Shown: piece after piece, positions 19,559 to 29,371 of the stretch
Layout of the letters: each line of letters begins with the position of its first letter
Position numbering within the stretch: the first letter of the stretch is position 1
Assembly (NCBI RefSeq): GCF_000967495.1
Contig: NZ_JXXU01000017.1
Location: forward strand, 1 to 64,000
Length of the DNA stretch: 64,000 nt
From: Vibrio neptunius
GTDB lineage: Bacteria > Pseudomonadota > Gammaproteobacteria > Enterobacterales > Vibrionaceae
Reading direction: 5' to 3'
Notes under the pieces: generated by a model
The model's input: only the letters and a program-made list of their open reading frames with translations
Databases searched by the model: none
Told to the model about the DNA's origin: nothing
Translations under genes and position numbers: made by a program

Positions 19559-21283
19559 CTATAGATAGATGGCTTCAACAGACCCAGACGCATCACCTTC
19601 GCCGAGGTTCATAACTTCATCTAGGCTCACTACCCCCTGCAATGCAAGCTCCATTGCCGACGCAAGCAAAGGTTTATAACTGTCAGACTGGCGGGCAACG
19701 GCTGAAAAACCCACTGCGTCATTAGCTCTAAGCTTATCCATCATCTCCTGTTCGAGTTCGAGCATCTCAAAAACACCAATCCGGCCTTGGTAACCGGTAA
19801 GATTACAGTTTTGGCATCCATGCCCTTTAACAAAATCAGCATGTTCTTGATTAGGGAAACGCTGCGCTAACCACTGTTTGCGAGCATCTTCAACAACATC
19901 TTGAGTTTTACAATCTGGGCAAACTTTACGCACTAAACGCTGAGCCACTACCGCACGAACGGCGCTTGCCACTAAGTAACCAGGAGCGCCCATATCCATC
20001 ATTCTTAGCGCGCTATCCACTGCATCATTAGTATGTAAAGTACTTAAAACCAAATGCCCCGTTAACGCAGCACGCAAACCAATCTCCACTGTTTCTTGAT
20101 CACGCATCTCACCAACAAGAATGATATCAGGATCTTGACGGAGAAAGGTTCGTAGAATCGTTGAGAAATCGAGATCAATTTTAGAATTTACCTGAACTTG
20201 GTTCACGCGTGGTAGACGATATTCAACAGGGTCTTCTGCGGTAATGATCTTCTTGCCGGGTTCGTTGAGTTCACTTAACGCCCCATATAACGTGGTGGTT
20301 TTACCAGAACCTGTTGGTCCAGTAACTAATATCATACCGTGTGGTCGACGAAGTTGACGCCGCAGACGTACTAGTAAATGGTCTGGTATCCCTGAGTATT
20401 CGAGCTTTCTCACTCCTGTCGATTGATTGAGAAGACGCATTACCACAGATTCACCATGCTGGACTGGCATCGTCGACATACGTATATCAACCGACTGACC
20501 TTTGGCCCTAATGTTAAAACGGCCATCTTGCGGTAGACGCTTTTCAGATATATCCAGATTCGCCATCAACTTCAGACGCAGAACTAAAGCGGGAGCAACA
20601 TTAACCTCGTTGAGCAAGGTCTCATGCAGCACACCATCAATACGCTGGCGCAAGCGCAATACATTGGCATCCGGCTCAATATGAATATCTGAAGCTCCAA
20701 CCTGAATGGCATCTTCAAACAAGGAATTGATCAGCTTCACAACCGTGACTTCGTCACTGTCTTCATCCTCAATGCTGAAATCAAACGTTTCATTCACTTG
20801 ATGCTCAGCTTGAAGTTGCTCAGCAAAAGAAGCAATTTCTTTGGTACGTCGATAGTAACGGTCAAATCCATCAACCAGTTGTTTTTCAGCAGCAATGACA
20901 AATTCAATACTGTAATTAGGGAGTTGCCCAAGCAAAGCTTCCTGAGCAAAGAGATCCGCCGGGTCACTCATCGCAACTCGAAGCGTATTTCCCTGACGCC
21001 CAATAACCAACGTTCTCAAACGGCGGGCATGCACCTCTGGGAGGAGCTGCACGGCATCGGCATCTATATTCGCTCGACTAAGATCAATAAGGGGAACATC
21101 AAGCTGTTGGGATAAAAAGGTCAACATTTGATGCTCAGTTAAAAAACCGAGTTCAATCAGGGTCGCCCCTAGTTTTCGGCCTGTACTCTTCTGAGAAGCG
21201 AGTGCCTCCTCTACCTGAGAATCAGTAATGATGCCTTCTTCAACCAGTAGGTCCCCAAGACGTTTCCTAAGCTTAATTTGCAT
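19559..21283 (-). CDS. mshE: MSHA pilus extension ATPase MshE, c-di-GMP binding
   Basis: 574 aa. The N-terminus holds two tandem 24-residue MshEN motifs, residues 8-31 (RLGDLLVEEG...SQ) and 37-60 (KLGATLIELG...QQ), which in V. cholerae MshE bind c-di-GMP. The PilB/GspE ATPase follows: Walker A GPTGSGKTTT, Walker B ILVGEMRD, His-box and the zinc-type CPDC/CQNC cluster in the C-terminal quarter. It powers pilus extension; no PilT-like retraction ATPase is present in the window. The start ATG overlaps the mshN end by 11 bp. Family and ligand are well established; binding here is inferred from the motif. Confidence 0.96.
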   Translation of the reverse strand: MQIKLRKRLGDLLVEEGIITDSQVEEALASQKSTGRKLGATLIELGFLTEHQMLTFLSQQLDVPLIDLSRANIDADAVQLLPEVHARRLRTLVIGRQGNTLRVAMSDPADLFAQEALLGQLPNYSIEFVIAAEKQLVDGFDRYYRRTKEIASFAEQLQAEHQVNETFDFSIEDEDSDEVTVVKLINSLFEDAIQVGASDIHIEPDANVLRLRQRIDGVLHETLLNEVNVAPALVLRLKLMANLDISEKRLPQDGRFNIRAKGQSVDIRMSTMPVQHGESVVMRLLNQSTGVRKLEYSGIPDHLLVRLRRQLRRPHGMILVTGPTGSGKTTTLYGALSELNEPGKKIITAEDPVEYRLPRVNQVQVNSKIDLDFSTILRTFLRQDPDIILVGEMRDQETVEIGLRAALTGHLVLSTLHTNDAVDSALRMMDMGAPGYLVASAVRAVVAQRLVRKVCPDCKTQDVVEDARKQWLAQRFPNQEHADFVKGHGCQNCNLTGYQGRIGVFEMLELEQEMMDKLRANDAVGFSAVARQSDSYKPLLASAMELALQGVVSLDEVMNLGEGDASGSVEAIYL

Positions 21284-22310
21284 CCGGTTGCCCTTCTAAA
21301 CGACTAATAAGCGACAAACGGTCACGAATAAACTGTTTTGACTGGTTCGATAACCCGAGTTTCGTTAAAGCTTGCTGATATGCTTCTTCGGCTTTAAGTA
21401 AGTTCAACGCCCTCTCTTGCTGGATACCCAAACCTAACCACCATCGACCACTATCAGGGTCCATTGACACTAGACTTTGATAACTACTCAGAGCAATGTC
21501 ATCTTGCTTAGATTTTTGAGCCAGTGCTGCTCGCAGGGATAAATACTCTACCGAAGCCTTCTGCGGTAAGTGCACCAAAGCCGTTAACGCCGCCTCGTTT
21601 TGCTGCTCTTTCATCAGTAACTTAGCCAAAGATATCCTTAGTGTACTGTCTTCTCTATCGAGCTGAATGCCTTTGCTTAATATATCGACCGCTTTCCTAG
21701 ATTCTCCTTTGCCGTAGTAAAGCGCTGAAAGCTTTTGTCGGACCTTAACACTAGCTGGCGCGTAACGAAGCGCCTCCTGATAATGGCTCAACGCTTCGTT
21801 GAGATTACTATTGTCGAGAGCTTTTTTAGCTCGAATCTCCGCTTTTTCTGCAAGTTGAGCCGAAGAAAGCTCTACTTGGTGGACCACAACCTCCCCTTTT
21901 TCGACTTTAGCCGGAGGCGTTGCAGTCGCAGCTACTTTGAGTATCTTCGGTTGTGGCAAAAGGTTCGAATTGTTATTGGTCAAATTTGATGGCGGTGGAT
22001 TGTTTTTCTTATCAGACTTGTGCTGAGGTAGATAAATAGCATTGCTGCTGACTGACGATTTCGATGTAGGCGAAACAACAGGCTCAACCGTTTTATCAAC
22101 ACTAACTGCCGCCAGAGGCTGAGACTCGGAAATAGGCGCTTGAGTAGAGAGCGCCCACCCCCCGACAGCCAAGCTTAAACCAAAGCTGCCAACGACCCAA
22201 GGCAGGACCTTAAGCTGGCTAACAGGTTTCACGTTCGCCTTGACGATCTGCTCTGGCTGATTGGAATGATTATTGGCTAGTTCAGAAAGCGCATTGTTGA
22301 TGGCACTCAT
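21273..22310 (-). CDS. mshN: MSHA biogenesis protein MshN (TPR protein)
   Basis: 345 aa from the ATG at 22310 (MSAINNALSELANNH), chosen because GGAG lies 6 bases upstream and the start forms an ATGA overlap with the mshM stop; the frame is open 10 codons further. It has one transmembrane helix at about residues 38-55, a Ser/Asn/Pro-rich linker, and tetratricopeptide repeats from about 150 to 335 (EALSHYQEALRYAP-type units). The protein is anchored in the inner membrane with a periplasmic TPR domain, probably working with the secretin MshL and MshM. The role is inferred from family and context. Confidence 0.9.
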   Translation of the reverse strand: MSAINNALSELANNHSNQPEQIVKANVKPVSQLKVLPWVVGSFGLSLAVGGWALSTQAPISESQPLAAVSVDKTVEPVVSPTSKSSVSSNAIYLPQHKSDKKNNPPPSNLTNNNSNLLPQPKILKVAATATPPAKVEKGEVVVHQVELSSAQLAEKAEIRAKKALDNSNLNEALSHYQEALRYAPASVKVRQKLSALYYGKGESRKAVDILSKGIQLDREDSTLRISLAKLLMKEQQNEAALTALVHLPQKASVEYLSLRAALAQKSKQDDIALSSYQSLVSMDPDSGRWWLGLGIQQERALNLLKAEEAYQQALTKLGLSNQSKQFIRDRLSLISRLEGQPDAN

Positions 22311-23152
22311 GGAAAACTCCAACCCCAAATTTGCGGGCATTTAAATTTTGGTTTGCAGCTGTCATACGTATCATGGATAGCGTTAAACAACTGTCGGTTG
22401 CTGACCTTGTATTCACTCTGGCTACACGCTAGGACCAAGCACTTATGACAAATTTGATTGATCAACCTTGGAATGCCCCGACTGGCTTTCCAGATCGCTT
22501 TTTTCTGACTGAGTGTAAACAGTTCAAGCTTGCCACCAGACTTTTCGATCCGATTATCTATGTAAGCTACCACCTCAGAAACAGACAGTGTTCTTAATTT
22601 CGCACTGAATGTAATGCGTTGTCGAAGTTGACGCAGGTGATGCTGTTCAAGCCGTTCATCCAACTCAGGTTGGCCTATTAGTACAATCTGCATCAGTTTG
22701 TGGTACTCCGTCTCCAAATTGCCAAACAAGCGTAGCACTTCCAGCGCTTCATCACTCAAGGCCTGAGCTTCATCAACAAACAGCACCACTTGAGATCCAC
22801 TTCTTGCTAGCTCTATAAGCTTAGCTTGTATATCATCGACGAGAGTCGTGGTATCGGTAACACGTACTTCAAGCTCTGTCGCAATCGCTCTCCTCAGTTC
22901 ATTACCACTTAGCGCGGGGTTAGGCAGATAAACCAGCTGTACTGTCTGACCTAGCTGATTGACTAGGATTCGGCAGACCATGGTTTTTCCGGTACCGACT
23001 TCTCCGGTTACCTTAATTAAACCTTCTCCCATTTCTATCGCAGACTGAACCGTTTGAATCGCCTCATAATGAGGATCCAACCCCAAGAACAACTCGGTGT
23101 TCGGGGTTAAATTAAACGGAAACTGAGTTAAACCAAAATGCTCCAAATACAT
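22307..23152 (-). CDS. mshM: MSHA biogenesis ATPase MshM (ExeA/GspA-like AAA)
   Basis: 281 aa. The AAA core of the ExeA/GspA family is evident: MYLEHFGLTQFPFNLTPNTELFL start, Walker A GEVGTGKT, Walker B VVLFVDEAQAL and sensor-like GRPRL/GIPRLINQIC. ExeA helps secretin assembly through peptidoglycan; a similar role for MshM with MshL is likely. It is followed by mshN with a 4-bp overlap and preceded by mshL by 6 bp. Confidence 0.94.
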   Translation of the reverse strand: MYLEHFGLTQFPFNLTPNTELFLGLDPHYEAIQTVQSAIEMGEGLIKVTGEVGTGKTMVCRILVNQLGQTVQLVYLPNPALSGNELRRAIATELEVRVTDTTTLVDDIQAKLIELARSGSQVVLFVDEAQALSDEALEVLRLFGNLETEYHKLMQIVLIGQPELDERLEQHHLRQLRQRITFSAKLRTLSVSEVVAYIDNRIEKSGGKLELFTLSQKKAIWKASRGIPRLINQICHKCLVLACSQSEYKVSNRQLFNAIHDTYDSCKPKFKCPQIWGWSFP

Positions 23153-23158
23153 AGTCGC

Positions 23159-24793
23159 TTACTGCTCATCAGGAAACCATTCCTGAAGTAAATCCCTCGA
23201 CCGTTCAATTTCTTTCTGCCACGTATTTACGCCCACAACTGTTGGTTTGAGCAAGATCACTAACTCGGTCTTCTCTGTATACTGTGTGGTATTTCGGAAC
23301 AGATGTCCTAACGCAGGGACATCGCCTAAAAATGGAACTTTAGAGGTTCGATCAAGAGTGTTTGACTTCATAAGCCCTCCAATCACCACGACATCGCCAT
23401 CTTGGGCACGAATAACCGAGTCTGATTCACGAATAGAGCTGGTAGCCAAAGGTAAAGAGACTGTGCCTGAGGAGCCAGTGTTGATATTTTTTGTTTCTTC
23501 CGTCACATCAATCACGGCAGGATGGACATGTAAAAGTACACTGCCATCATTGTCTATTTGTGGAGTCACATCGAGGGAAATACCTGAAAAGAATGGGGTC
23601 AGTTCGATATCTGTACTGGTTGTCGATGTTGTGCTGCTTGAATCAATATTGGTCGAAAAATCCGTGACAAAATAGCTGTCCGTACCGACTTTTATTACCG
23701 CCTTTTGATTGTTGGAAGCCGTAACGCGGGGGCTAGAAAGAACATTCAGATCACCTTGCGTTGCCATAAAACTGATGACCGCATCAAAACTACCGCTAGA
23801 AATGACTAAGTTCGCCTGCCCACCCAACAAAGAACCTACCGTATCTAAACCGGGTAATGTGGCTGGCGTACCAGTGGTCACTGGAGTTCCTTGGCCTATG
23901 GTGTAATTGGTCCCATTCGAAGTGAACGCCTTCGACCAATCAATACCTTGTTGGTAACCATCACTCAAAGTGACTTCAAGAATTTTAGCTTCGAGAATAA
24001 CCTGTCGGTGTAACCGCTTTTGAGATTCACCAATAAAGTTTCTCACTTCTCTAATTTCATCCGGATACGCTCGAATCGTAATCACACCAGCTTGAGGCGT
24101 TATGACGACACTTTGCCCCTGACCCGAACCCACTAACTGGCTTACGGCCTGCTCAAGTTGAGGCCAGAAGTCACTCTCGCTGGTGGTTTCGATTTCAGTA
24201 CCACCTTTGGACGAGCTGGTATTGGAACTCCCCGTACTTGACGTATCTGAACTGGAAGAAGACGAACTTGAAGAACTGTTGGTTACAGTACCCGTCGTGA
24301 TAGAAGTCAATGAACGGCCATTACGCTTGAATTGCAGATAATCAACCGGAATAGTCACTGTTCTCAAACCTGCTGGGTAGATCTGTATTACCTTTCCCAC
24401 TTTTTCAATTTGATAGCCATACAGATCCTGAACAACAGACAACACCTCGTCTAAAGTAACGTCCGTCAAGTTAACCGTAATAGTGCCCGACACATCAGGA
24501 TGTAAAGCGACACTGAATTCCGTTCCCTTTACTAAACTGGCAAAAAAAGCGTTGGCATCAACATCATTTGCTTGAATTCGAAAGCGTTTCACCGTCTCTG
24601 ACGCAATCAAGCCTGAACCATCCAACTCAGGCATCAGGTCAGCTTCTACAGAGGGTGGCAACTCATCTAAGCCATGACTGCCTGATTGGCTCAACGCTTC
24701 ATTGAGAGCGTCTTTTGCCTCCACAGGTGGACGATGCCCCATAGAGCAGCCAATTAATGACGCAACTGTAAAGACTACAACAAGTTTACGCAT
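23159..24793 (-). CDS. mshL: MSHA secretin MshL
   Basis: 544 aa outer-membrane secretin lipoprotein. The signal peptide ends in a lipobox (SLIGC, Cys16). An N-terminal STN/secretin domain (FASLVKGTEFSVALHPDVSGTITVNLTDV) is followed by a run of about ten serines in a Ser/Thr-rich linker (about residues 172-198), then N-domains and the conserved secretin beta-domain (VPFLGDVPALGHLFR). It forms the pore through which the pilus leaves the cell. It lies 15 bp after mshK and 6 bp before mshM. The serine codons are mixed, so the run is not simple slippage. Confidence 0.95.
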   Translation of the reverse strand: MRKLVVVFTVASLIGCSMGHRPPVEAKDALNEALSQSGSHGLDELPPSVEADLMPELDGSGLIASETVKRFRIQANDVDANAFFASLVKGTEFSVALHPDVSGTITVNLTDVTLDEVLSVVQDLYGYQIEKVGKVIQIYPAGLRTVTIPVDYLQFKRNGRSLTSITTGTVTNSSSSSSSSSSDTSSTGSSNTSSSKGGTEIETTSESDFWPQLEQAVSQLVGSGQGQSVVITPQAGVITIRAYPDEIREVRNFIGESQKRLHRQVILEAKILEVTLSDGYQQGIDWSKAFTSNGTNYTIGQGTPVTTGTPATLPGLDTVGSLLGGQANLVISSGSFDAVISFMATQGDLNVLSSPRVTASNNQKAVIKVGTDSYFVTDFSTNIDSSSTTSTTSTDIELTPFFSGISLDVTPQIDNDGSVLLHVHPAVIDVTEETKNINTGSSGTVSLPLATSSIRESDSVIRAQDGDVVVIGGLMKSNTLDRTSKVPFLGDVPALGHLFRNTTQYTEKTELVILLKPTVVGVNTWQKEIERSRDLLQEWFPDEQ

Positions 24794-24808
24794 ACGCTTC
24801 CAATAACC

Positions 24809-25132
24809 TTACTGTTTTATATCCAGAGTAAATAGCTCTAACTTCCATTGTTGACCCGCTTTCAATAGCGTAACAAGTTCTGGTTCAATATGACTCACCG
24901 TATATCCGTTGATCGTATCCCCTACTAATGCCACTTGATTACTGAGTACTGCCTTACATTGTCTAGCCTCTGAGCAAACAATACTTTCCAACGTAGGGAT
25001 GGGCTGTTCAGTAATCTTAGCAGCAGGTTTCGCCTCTTGAGGCTTCTGCCAACCCAAAGGCGCCGTTGGGTCCTTTGAAGCGTAGATCACCGACGAATAG
25101 CCAATCAAAACGACAAAAATGAATTTAACCAC
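24809..25132 (-). CDS. mshK: MSHA biogenesis protein MshK (PilP-like)
   Basis: About 107 aa if read from the GTG at 25132, which has GGAG 7 bases upstream and overlaps the mshJ stop; an earlier ATG (25171) would add 13 non-family residues. A signal peptide or membrane segment (VVKFIFVVLIGYSSVIYA) leads into a small periplasmic domain with a Cys pair (CSEARQC) and VALVGDTINGYTVSHIE, resembling PilP/GspC homology-region proteins that contact the secretin. Assignment by position, size and this motif. Confidence 0.85.
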   Translation of the reverse strand: MVKFIFVVLIGYSSVIYASKDPTAPLGWQKPQEAKPAAKITEQPIPTLESIVCSEARQCKAVLSNQVALVGDTINGYTVSHIEPELVTLLKAGQQWKLELFTLDIKQ

Positions 25133-25775
25133 CGATGAACTCCTGTCTTGTGCCAAGCGTGTACACCTCAAGTATTAAGCGTGCGGTTGGGTATTCCTCA
25201 ACGGTGTAATTGAAACTGCGCCAATAATACTTCACTGGAAGAGATTCTAGAGTATTGAGATAGCTAAGAATCGAGAAATAACTGCCCGTTAGTTCGATCT
25301 TGACCGGATGTAGGTAATACCCTGTCTGAGTCTGTTTATCCGCGCCGCCAACGATTGGCTCTGCTGGCATTGACTCGAGAGACACCAGCTTCAATCCTTT
25401 TGTGCCAGCCAAAACACCCTCCAGTAACCGCGCCATTTGGCTGGGGGAAATAAGGGTTTCTATTATTTCAGCCAACTGCTCTGACAACTGCTGACTTTCC
25501 ATCAGAAGTTGCTTGTATTGCACATCTATCTTCTGATCAGGATCTTTGTTAAGTGTAGCGGTTGCCAACAGAATATCCGCTTCGAGACGTTGTACGCTCA
25601 GCTTAGATGAGCTAACTTGCCCTGATAAGGATTGATTCGTTTTCAGTACAGGTTCAATCATCCAAACAAGCAAGGATAAACCAATAATAACTAGACCACA
25701 GATAGTCAGAAGCCACTTTTCACGTTGGCTTAGTAGGCTGAATTTGTCACTCAATTGGTGCCATAATAGCTGCAT
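25125..25775 (-). CDS. mshJ: MSHA biogenesis protein MshJ (PilO/GspM-like)
   Basis: 216 aa. One transmembrane helix at about residues 23-42 is followed by a coiled coil (about 50-105) and an alpha/beta domain ending HPVKIELTGSYFSILSYLNTLESLPVKYYWRSF, the ferredoxin-like form of PilO/GspM. It is an inner membrane alignment protein that links MshI and MshK. It overlaps mshI by 1 bp at its start and mshK at its end. Confidence 0.9.
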   Translation of the reverse strand: MQLLWHQLSDKFSLLSQREKWLLTICGLVIIGLSLLVWMIEPVLKTNQSLSGQVSSSKLSVQRLEADILLATATLNKDPDQKIDVQYKQLLMESQQLSEQLAEIIETLISPSQMARLLEGVLAGTKGLKLVSLESMPAEPIVGGADKQTQTGYYLHPVKIELTGSYFSILSYLNTLESLPVKYYWRSFNYTVEEYPTARLILEVYTLGTRQEFIGG

Positions 25776-27214
25776 TATTTAGGCTCCTGTTTCGTGATAA
25801 GTTCAAACGTCACAATGTCATCATCGTTGCGACCAATTTTGAGTTTTTCAAATGTTCGTCCCACAAGATCTACTTCAGATTTAAATTGATTTACCCAATT
25901 GGGAATCGCCCTAGCTTCGCGCGCAAGCCCTTGTAAATCCATAGTATCAGCATCGATAAAGATATGATTTAACGAAATATCCTGTCGGCCTAACTCTGCT
26001 AGCGCACGCATCACACCTGAGTATCCAATTTGCTGAGATTGGTCAAACCCTTTGACGGCTTTAAATGAAGCCTGTTTCGCCTGAATATCAAGCTTTAATC
26101 GCGCAACAGCGGCAACTTTAGCTGCTGATGGTTTATGTTTTGCCATGCGCTGATTCAGTTCGGCAATCTGCTGCTCGAGCCCTACTTGCTGAGCTCTGTA
26201 CTTTTCTAGATCTCGCTCAAGCTGAACTTGTTGAAACTGAAGATAAGCGAAAATACTGACTAAGACTGTCGCAACGGCAGACCAACCCACAACCACTTGA
26301 AATAGGTTAAATATTTCTTTTTTTGGCTTCAGGGAATCTGGGAACAAGTTGACCGCGCCGTCGCTGAGCTGATCAACATACTCAATCAGGGTATCCCCAG
26401 ATTCACGATCACCTTCAGTTAACGCCGCAACGTTGACACTCAGACGTTCACTTAGTGCTTCGACCAATTGTTGTTGATCTTCCTCATCACAACATATTTT
26501 CATCTTATGAAGAGAAGCGCCGCGCAACTGCGAGGAGAGGTAGTCAATCGAACGTTGTAGTTCCAAGGCAATACCATCAAGCTGAAGTGCACTAGTGGCA
26601 ACACCTGTTAGTGGAGAAGCGACTCCCCTAATCGTTCTCTGGAAAGCACAATGGTGATCGACGAACGCTCGAACCCGGAAGCTACTTTGCTTACTGCGTT
26701 GTAAAAGCAAAAAGCTGGACAGTTCACCCGCAGATACTCCCCATATCTCGTCCTCGACTAGGACTCGGTTTAGCACGATATGATGAGCTGACAAACTTTG
26801 TTGTAAGCCAACAATCAAGCTCTTAGGTACAACATACACTTGTAGCTTGTTACCGATCGGAAGGTGAGCAGCATCAGCAACAATCTCAGTCACTTTTTCA
26901 CTGATGAGATCTTTGAGCAGAAAGGGTAAAGCACTACTCAATTCAGTTTCAGGAATGTTAGGCTTATCGATTTGGTAGGTTTGATAGATTTTCGAGTTTA
27001 GGACAATATCCAGATGTAAATCAGAGAGTTTCGATTGGACCAATGTTTTAAGCAGTGTTTCTTGCCATGCCCCCTCTTCTACCGTCACCTTTGAGGGTAG
27101 TTTGCCTTCAGCCAACGCTGAAAAATAGAGTTCGCCAGGCTGAACAACGACGGTCAGTTTTAAGCCGACTCGCTGTTTGTGATTAAACTTTCCTATCAAA
27201 GACTGAATGTTCAT
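25775..27214 (-). CDS. mshI: MSHA biogenesis protein MshI (PilM-PilN-like)
   Basis: 479 aa. The first part (about residues 1-290) has the actin-like PilM/GspL cytoplasmic character; a transmembrane helix follows at about 305-325 (VVVGWSAVATVLVSIFAYL), a coiled coil (about 330-360) and a periplasmic ferredoxin-like PilN domain (about 385-470). So it unites the roles of PilM and PilN in one chain, as MshI does in other vibrios. It overlaps mshH by 4 bp and mshJ by 1 bp. The assignment is secure by order. Confidence 0.92.
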   Translation of the reverse strand: MNIQSLIGKFNHKQRVGLKLTVVVQPGELYFSALAEGKLPSKVTVEEGAWQETLLKTLVQSKLSDLHLDIVLNSKIYQTYQIDKPNIPETELSSALPFLLKDLISEKVTEIVADAAHLPIGNKLQVYVVPKSLIVGLQQSLSAHHIVLNRVLVEDEIWGVSAGELSSFLLLQRSKQSSFRVRAFVDHHCAFQRTIRGVASPLTGVATSALQLDGIALELQRSIDYLSSQLRGASLHKMKICCDEEDQQQLVEALSERLSVNVAALTEGDRESGDTLIEYVDQLSDGAVNLFPDSLKPKKEIFNLFQVVVGWSAVATVLVSIFAYLQFQQVQLERDLEKYRAQQVGLEQQIAELNQRMAKHKPSAAKVAAVARLKLDIQAKQASFKAVKGFDQSQQIGYSGVMRALAELGRQDISLNHIFIDADTMDLQGLAREARAIPNWVNQFKSEVDLVGRTFEKLKIGRNDDDIVTFELITKQEPK

Positions 27215-29226
27215 TTACTGCTAAATTTTCGCCACCGGTTGCGACGACCGACTTGCACTTTACTGGCCATCATAACTTTCCTTTCAGTTTCAACTTTAGG
27301 CATCAATTGTTGTTCAGACTGAAAGTAGCGTCCTTGAACACCTTGTACTCCTAAAGCCAGCATAGTCTTGTACTCTTGTTTATTGTCGACCCCAACGGCA
27401 ATAACTTGAGTTTTGAGTCCTTCACATGCGCCTAATAAACTTCGAACAAATAACTGATTTTCGTCTCGCTGATCTATTTGTTTCACTAAACTTCTATGCA
27501 GTTTTAAAAAATCGACTGGAAGATCTTTTAAATAATGAGTGCTCACAATCGATCGACCAGCTTGGCCAACGGCAATGCGACACCCCAATCCAGAAATCAT
27601 TTTTATCACTGGACGCATATAGTCCAGATGTTTAACTAATCTTGCTTCTGAAAATTCGAAGATCAACGATTTTCGTTGTTCTGATGTTAATTGTAGTAGT
27701 TCATCCCGAAACCATTTGAAGTATTCTCGACCCGCAAACGGCACTACATGAATGTTTACAGAGTAACATATTCTTTTCTTTGACACTTTCAGAAATTTTA
27801 CGATCGCAGCAAAAACAGCACGATCAAGAACGGCTTCATAACCCACAGATTCTATAGCAGAATTGAATCTAGATGCCTTTATCAAACCTTTATCCGGATC
27901 ATTAATACGAACAAAAAGCTCAGAGTGCTCAAACACCCTGTCTTTGTTTGGATCTAACAAATAGCAGGGCTGATAAAAAATATAGAGTTTTTCTGGCTTA
28001 ATTACTAAATCGAATAGAGTACGCCAACGCACGTTACCGCGGTCATCATCATGCGTGACCAATTTATTAAATTTACTCCAGGTATTTACGCGCTGTAACT
28101 GAGCACTTTTCAGGGCCGTTTCAACTTCATCTAGAATACGTCCTTGGCTCTCTCCTTCTCTGTACATGCTGACACCAATATGCAACCAATTTTCTTTTTC
28201 TAGAGGTAAAGGAGGAGAGAGTTTAGTCAATTGCTTTAAGCTATTTATTGCTATTTGAGCGACTTCTTTGCTGCCTAAATGAGGGGCAAAAATAGCAAAG
28301 TCAGACTCATAATAACGAGATAGAATAACGTCTGGATAACGCTGAACAATGTTATTCAAGCTAGTGCCGATATCGATCACAAAGTCATCTGCGACCTGTT
28401 TTCCAGATTCTTCTTGTAATTGTTCCCAATCGTCGATACGCAAAAGCAATACACCACCGTGAGAACCATGTTCAGAAAGTGCTGATTCTAATTTACTGTC
28501 GAAAAGTACGCGATTAGCAGTACCAGTGACCTGATCTAAAAAAGTTTGGGTACGAATGAAAGTATCAAAGCGGCTGCGCTCTTGACGAGCGTCCTGCAAT
28601 TCTTCTATTAACCGATCTAGAGCTTCACTGGCCGTGTAGGGCCACTCTCTAACATCACCTTTGGCATACTCTTCAACACGTCCAGCAAGAATCATTCGTC
28701 CTCGTTCCTCCAATAACTCAGATCCTGCAAGTTGCTCCTTGAGCCATTTAACACCACGCATTAAGCAGAAAATAATCAAAACCACAGCTAAGGTGATCGA
28801 CCATAAAGCTTCTAGGGAGTAGCCATAGCCGATGTAGGGAGGAACGGCTTTAAAGTGGAGACGATAACCAATATTACGCTCTAGCTGGTATTCAGTGTCA
28901 TAGAGGAGAACTTTATCAACTTTCGAAGAGGTGTCTTTATAACGGTATATAACACCATGGGTAGATAGCAGCTCCATCTCAACAATGTTGGAAGCTTGGA
29001 GCATTTTGGGCATCCAACGTTGCAACGAGTACGCGGCGTCAGGATCTTCCATTTCCTTATCTAATACTTCGACAATGCCTTGAAGAGAATGATCTAGGTA
29101 CTCTTGGCCAAGTCGTTTAAACGATAAGGTCCCACCTAAAAAAAGGATGAACATCGCACTGGTCACTATGACAGTGACAAACGCAACGAGGCGAGTGCTC
29201 AACTTTAAGGTAGGGGTATACCTCAT
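27211..29226 (-). CDS. mshH: MshH / CsrD-like regulator with degenerate GGDEF and EAL domains
   Basis: 671 aa, the first gene of the msh secretory block. Two transmembrane helices (about residues 12-35 and 138-160) flank a periplasmic domain (HAMP-like helix follows). A GGDEF domain reads YYESDFAIF in place of GGDEF and an EAL domain reads SELFVRI in place of EAL, so it should make or break no c-di-GMP. This is the CsrD family, which targets CsrB-type small RNAs to RNase E degradation. It overlaps mshI by 4 bp. Role in CsrB decay is inferred from the family; coupling to pilus genes is by position. Confidence 0.93.
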   Translation of the reverse strand: MRYTPTLKLSTRLVAFVTVIVTSAMFILFLGGTLSFKRLGQEYLDHSLQGIVEVLDKEMEDPDAAYSLQRWMPKMLQASNIVEMELLSTHGVIYRYKDTSSKVDKVLLYDTEYQLERNIGYRLHFKAVPPYIGYGYSLEALWSITLAVVLIIFCLMRGVKWLKEQLAGSELLEERGRMILAGRVEEYAKGDVREWPYTASEALDRLIEELQDARQERSRFDTFIRTQTFLDQVTGTANRVLFDSKLESALSEHGSHGGVLLLRIDDWEQLQEESGKQVADDFVIDIGTSLNNIVQRYPDVILSRYYESDFAIFAPHLGSKEVAQIAINSLKQLTKLSPPLPLEKENWLHIGVSMYREGESQGRILDEVETALKSAQLQRVNTWSKFNKLVTHDDDRGNVRWRTLFDLVIKPEKLYIFYQPCYLLDPNKDRVFEHSELFVRINDPDKGLIKASRFNSAIESVGYEAVLDRAVFAAIVKFLKVSKKRICYSVNIHVVPFAGREYFKWFRDELLQLTSEQRKSLIFEFSEARLVKHLDYMRPVIKMISGLGCRIAVGQAGRSIVSTHYLKDLPVDFLKLHRSLVKQIDQRDENQLFVRSLLGACEGLKTQVIAVGVDNKQEYKTMLALGVQGVQGRYFQSEQQLMPKVETERKVMMASKVQVGRRNRWRKFSSK

Positions 29227-29328
29227 AGGTAAAGAATTCCTTTTCTAAAAATAAGGTCGTAGCAGCGATAAAAATCAATCAGCTCTCATCATTGCCATTA
29301 ACTGATTGGTCTGTTTTTCTAACTATAT

Positions 29329-29357
29329 AAAAAAGCCGCGAAATTCGCGGCTTTTTT
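29329..29357 (-). terminator. Intrinsic terminator of ssb
   Basis: On the minus strand AAAAAAGCCGCG, a 5-nt loop, then CGCGGC and six T residues, right after the ssb stop (29372). Because it is symmetric (A-run on one side, T-run on the other) it could work in both directions, but no plus-strand gene runs into it. Confidence 0.9.
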
Positions 29358-29371
29358 CAGGATTCAATGAG

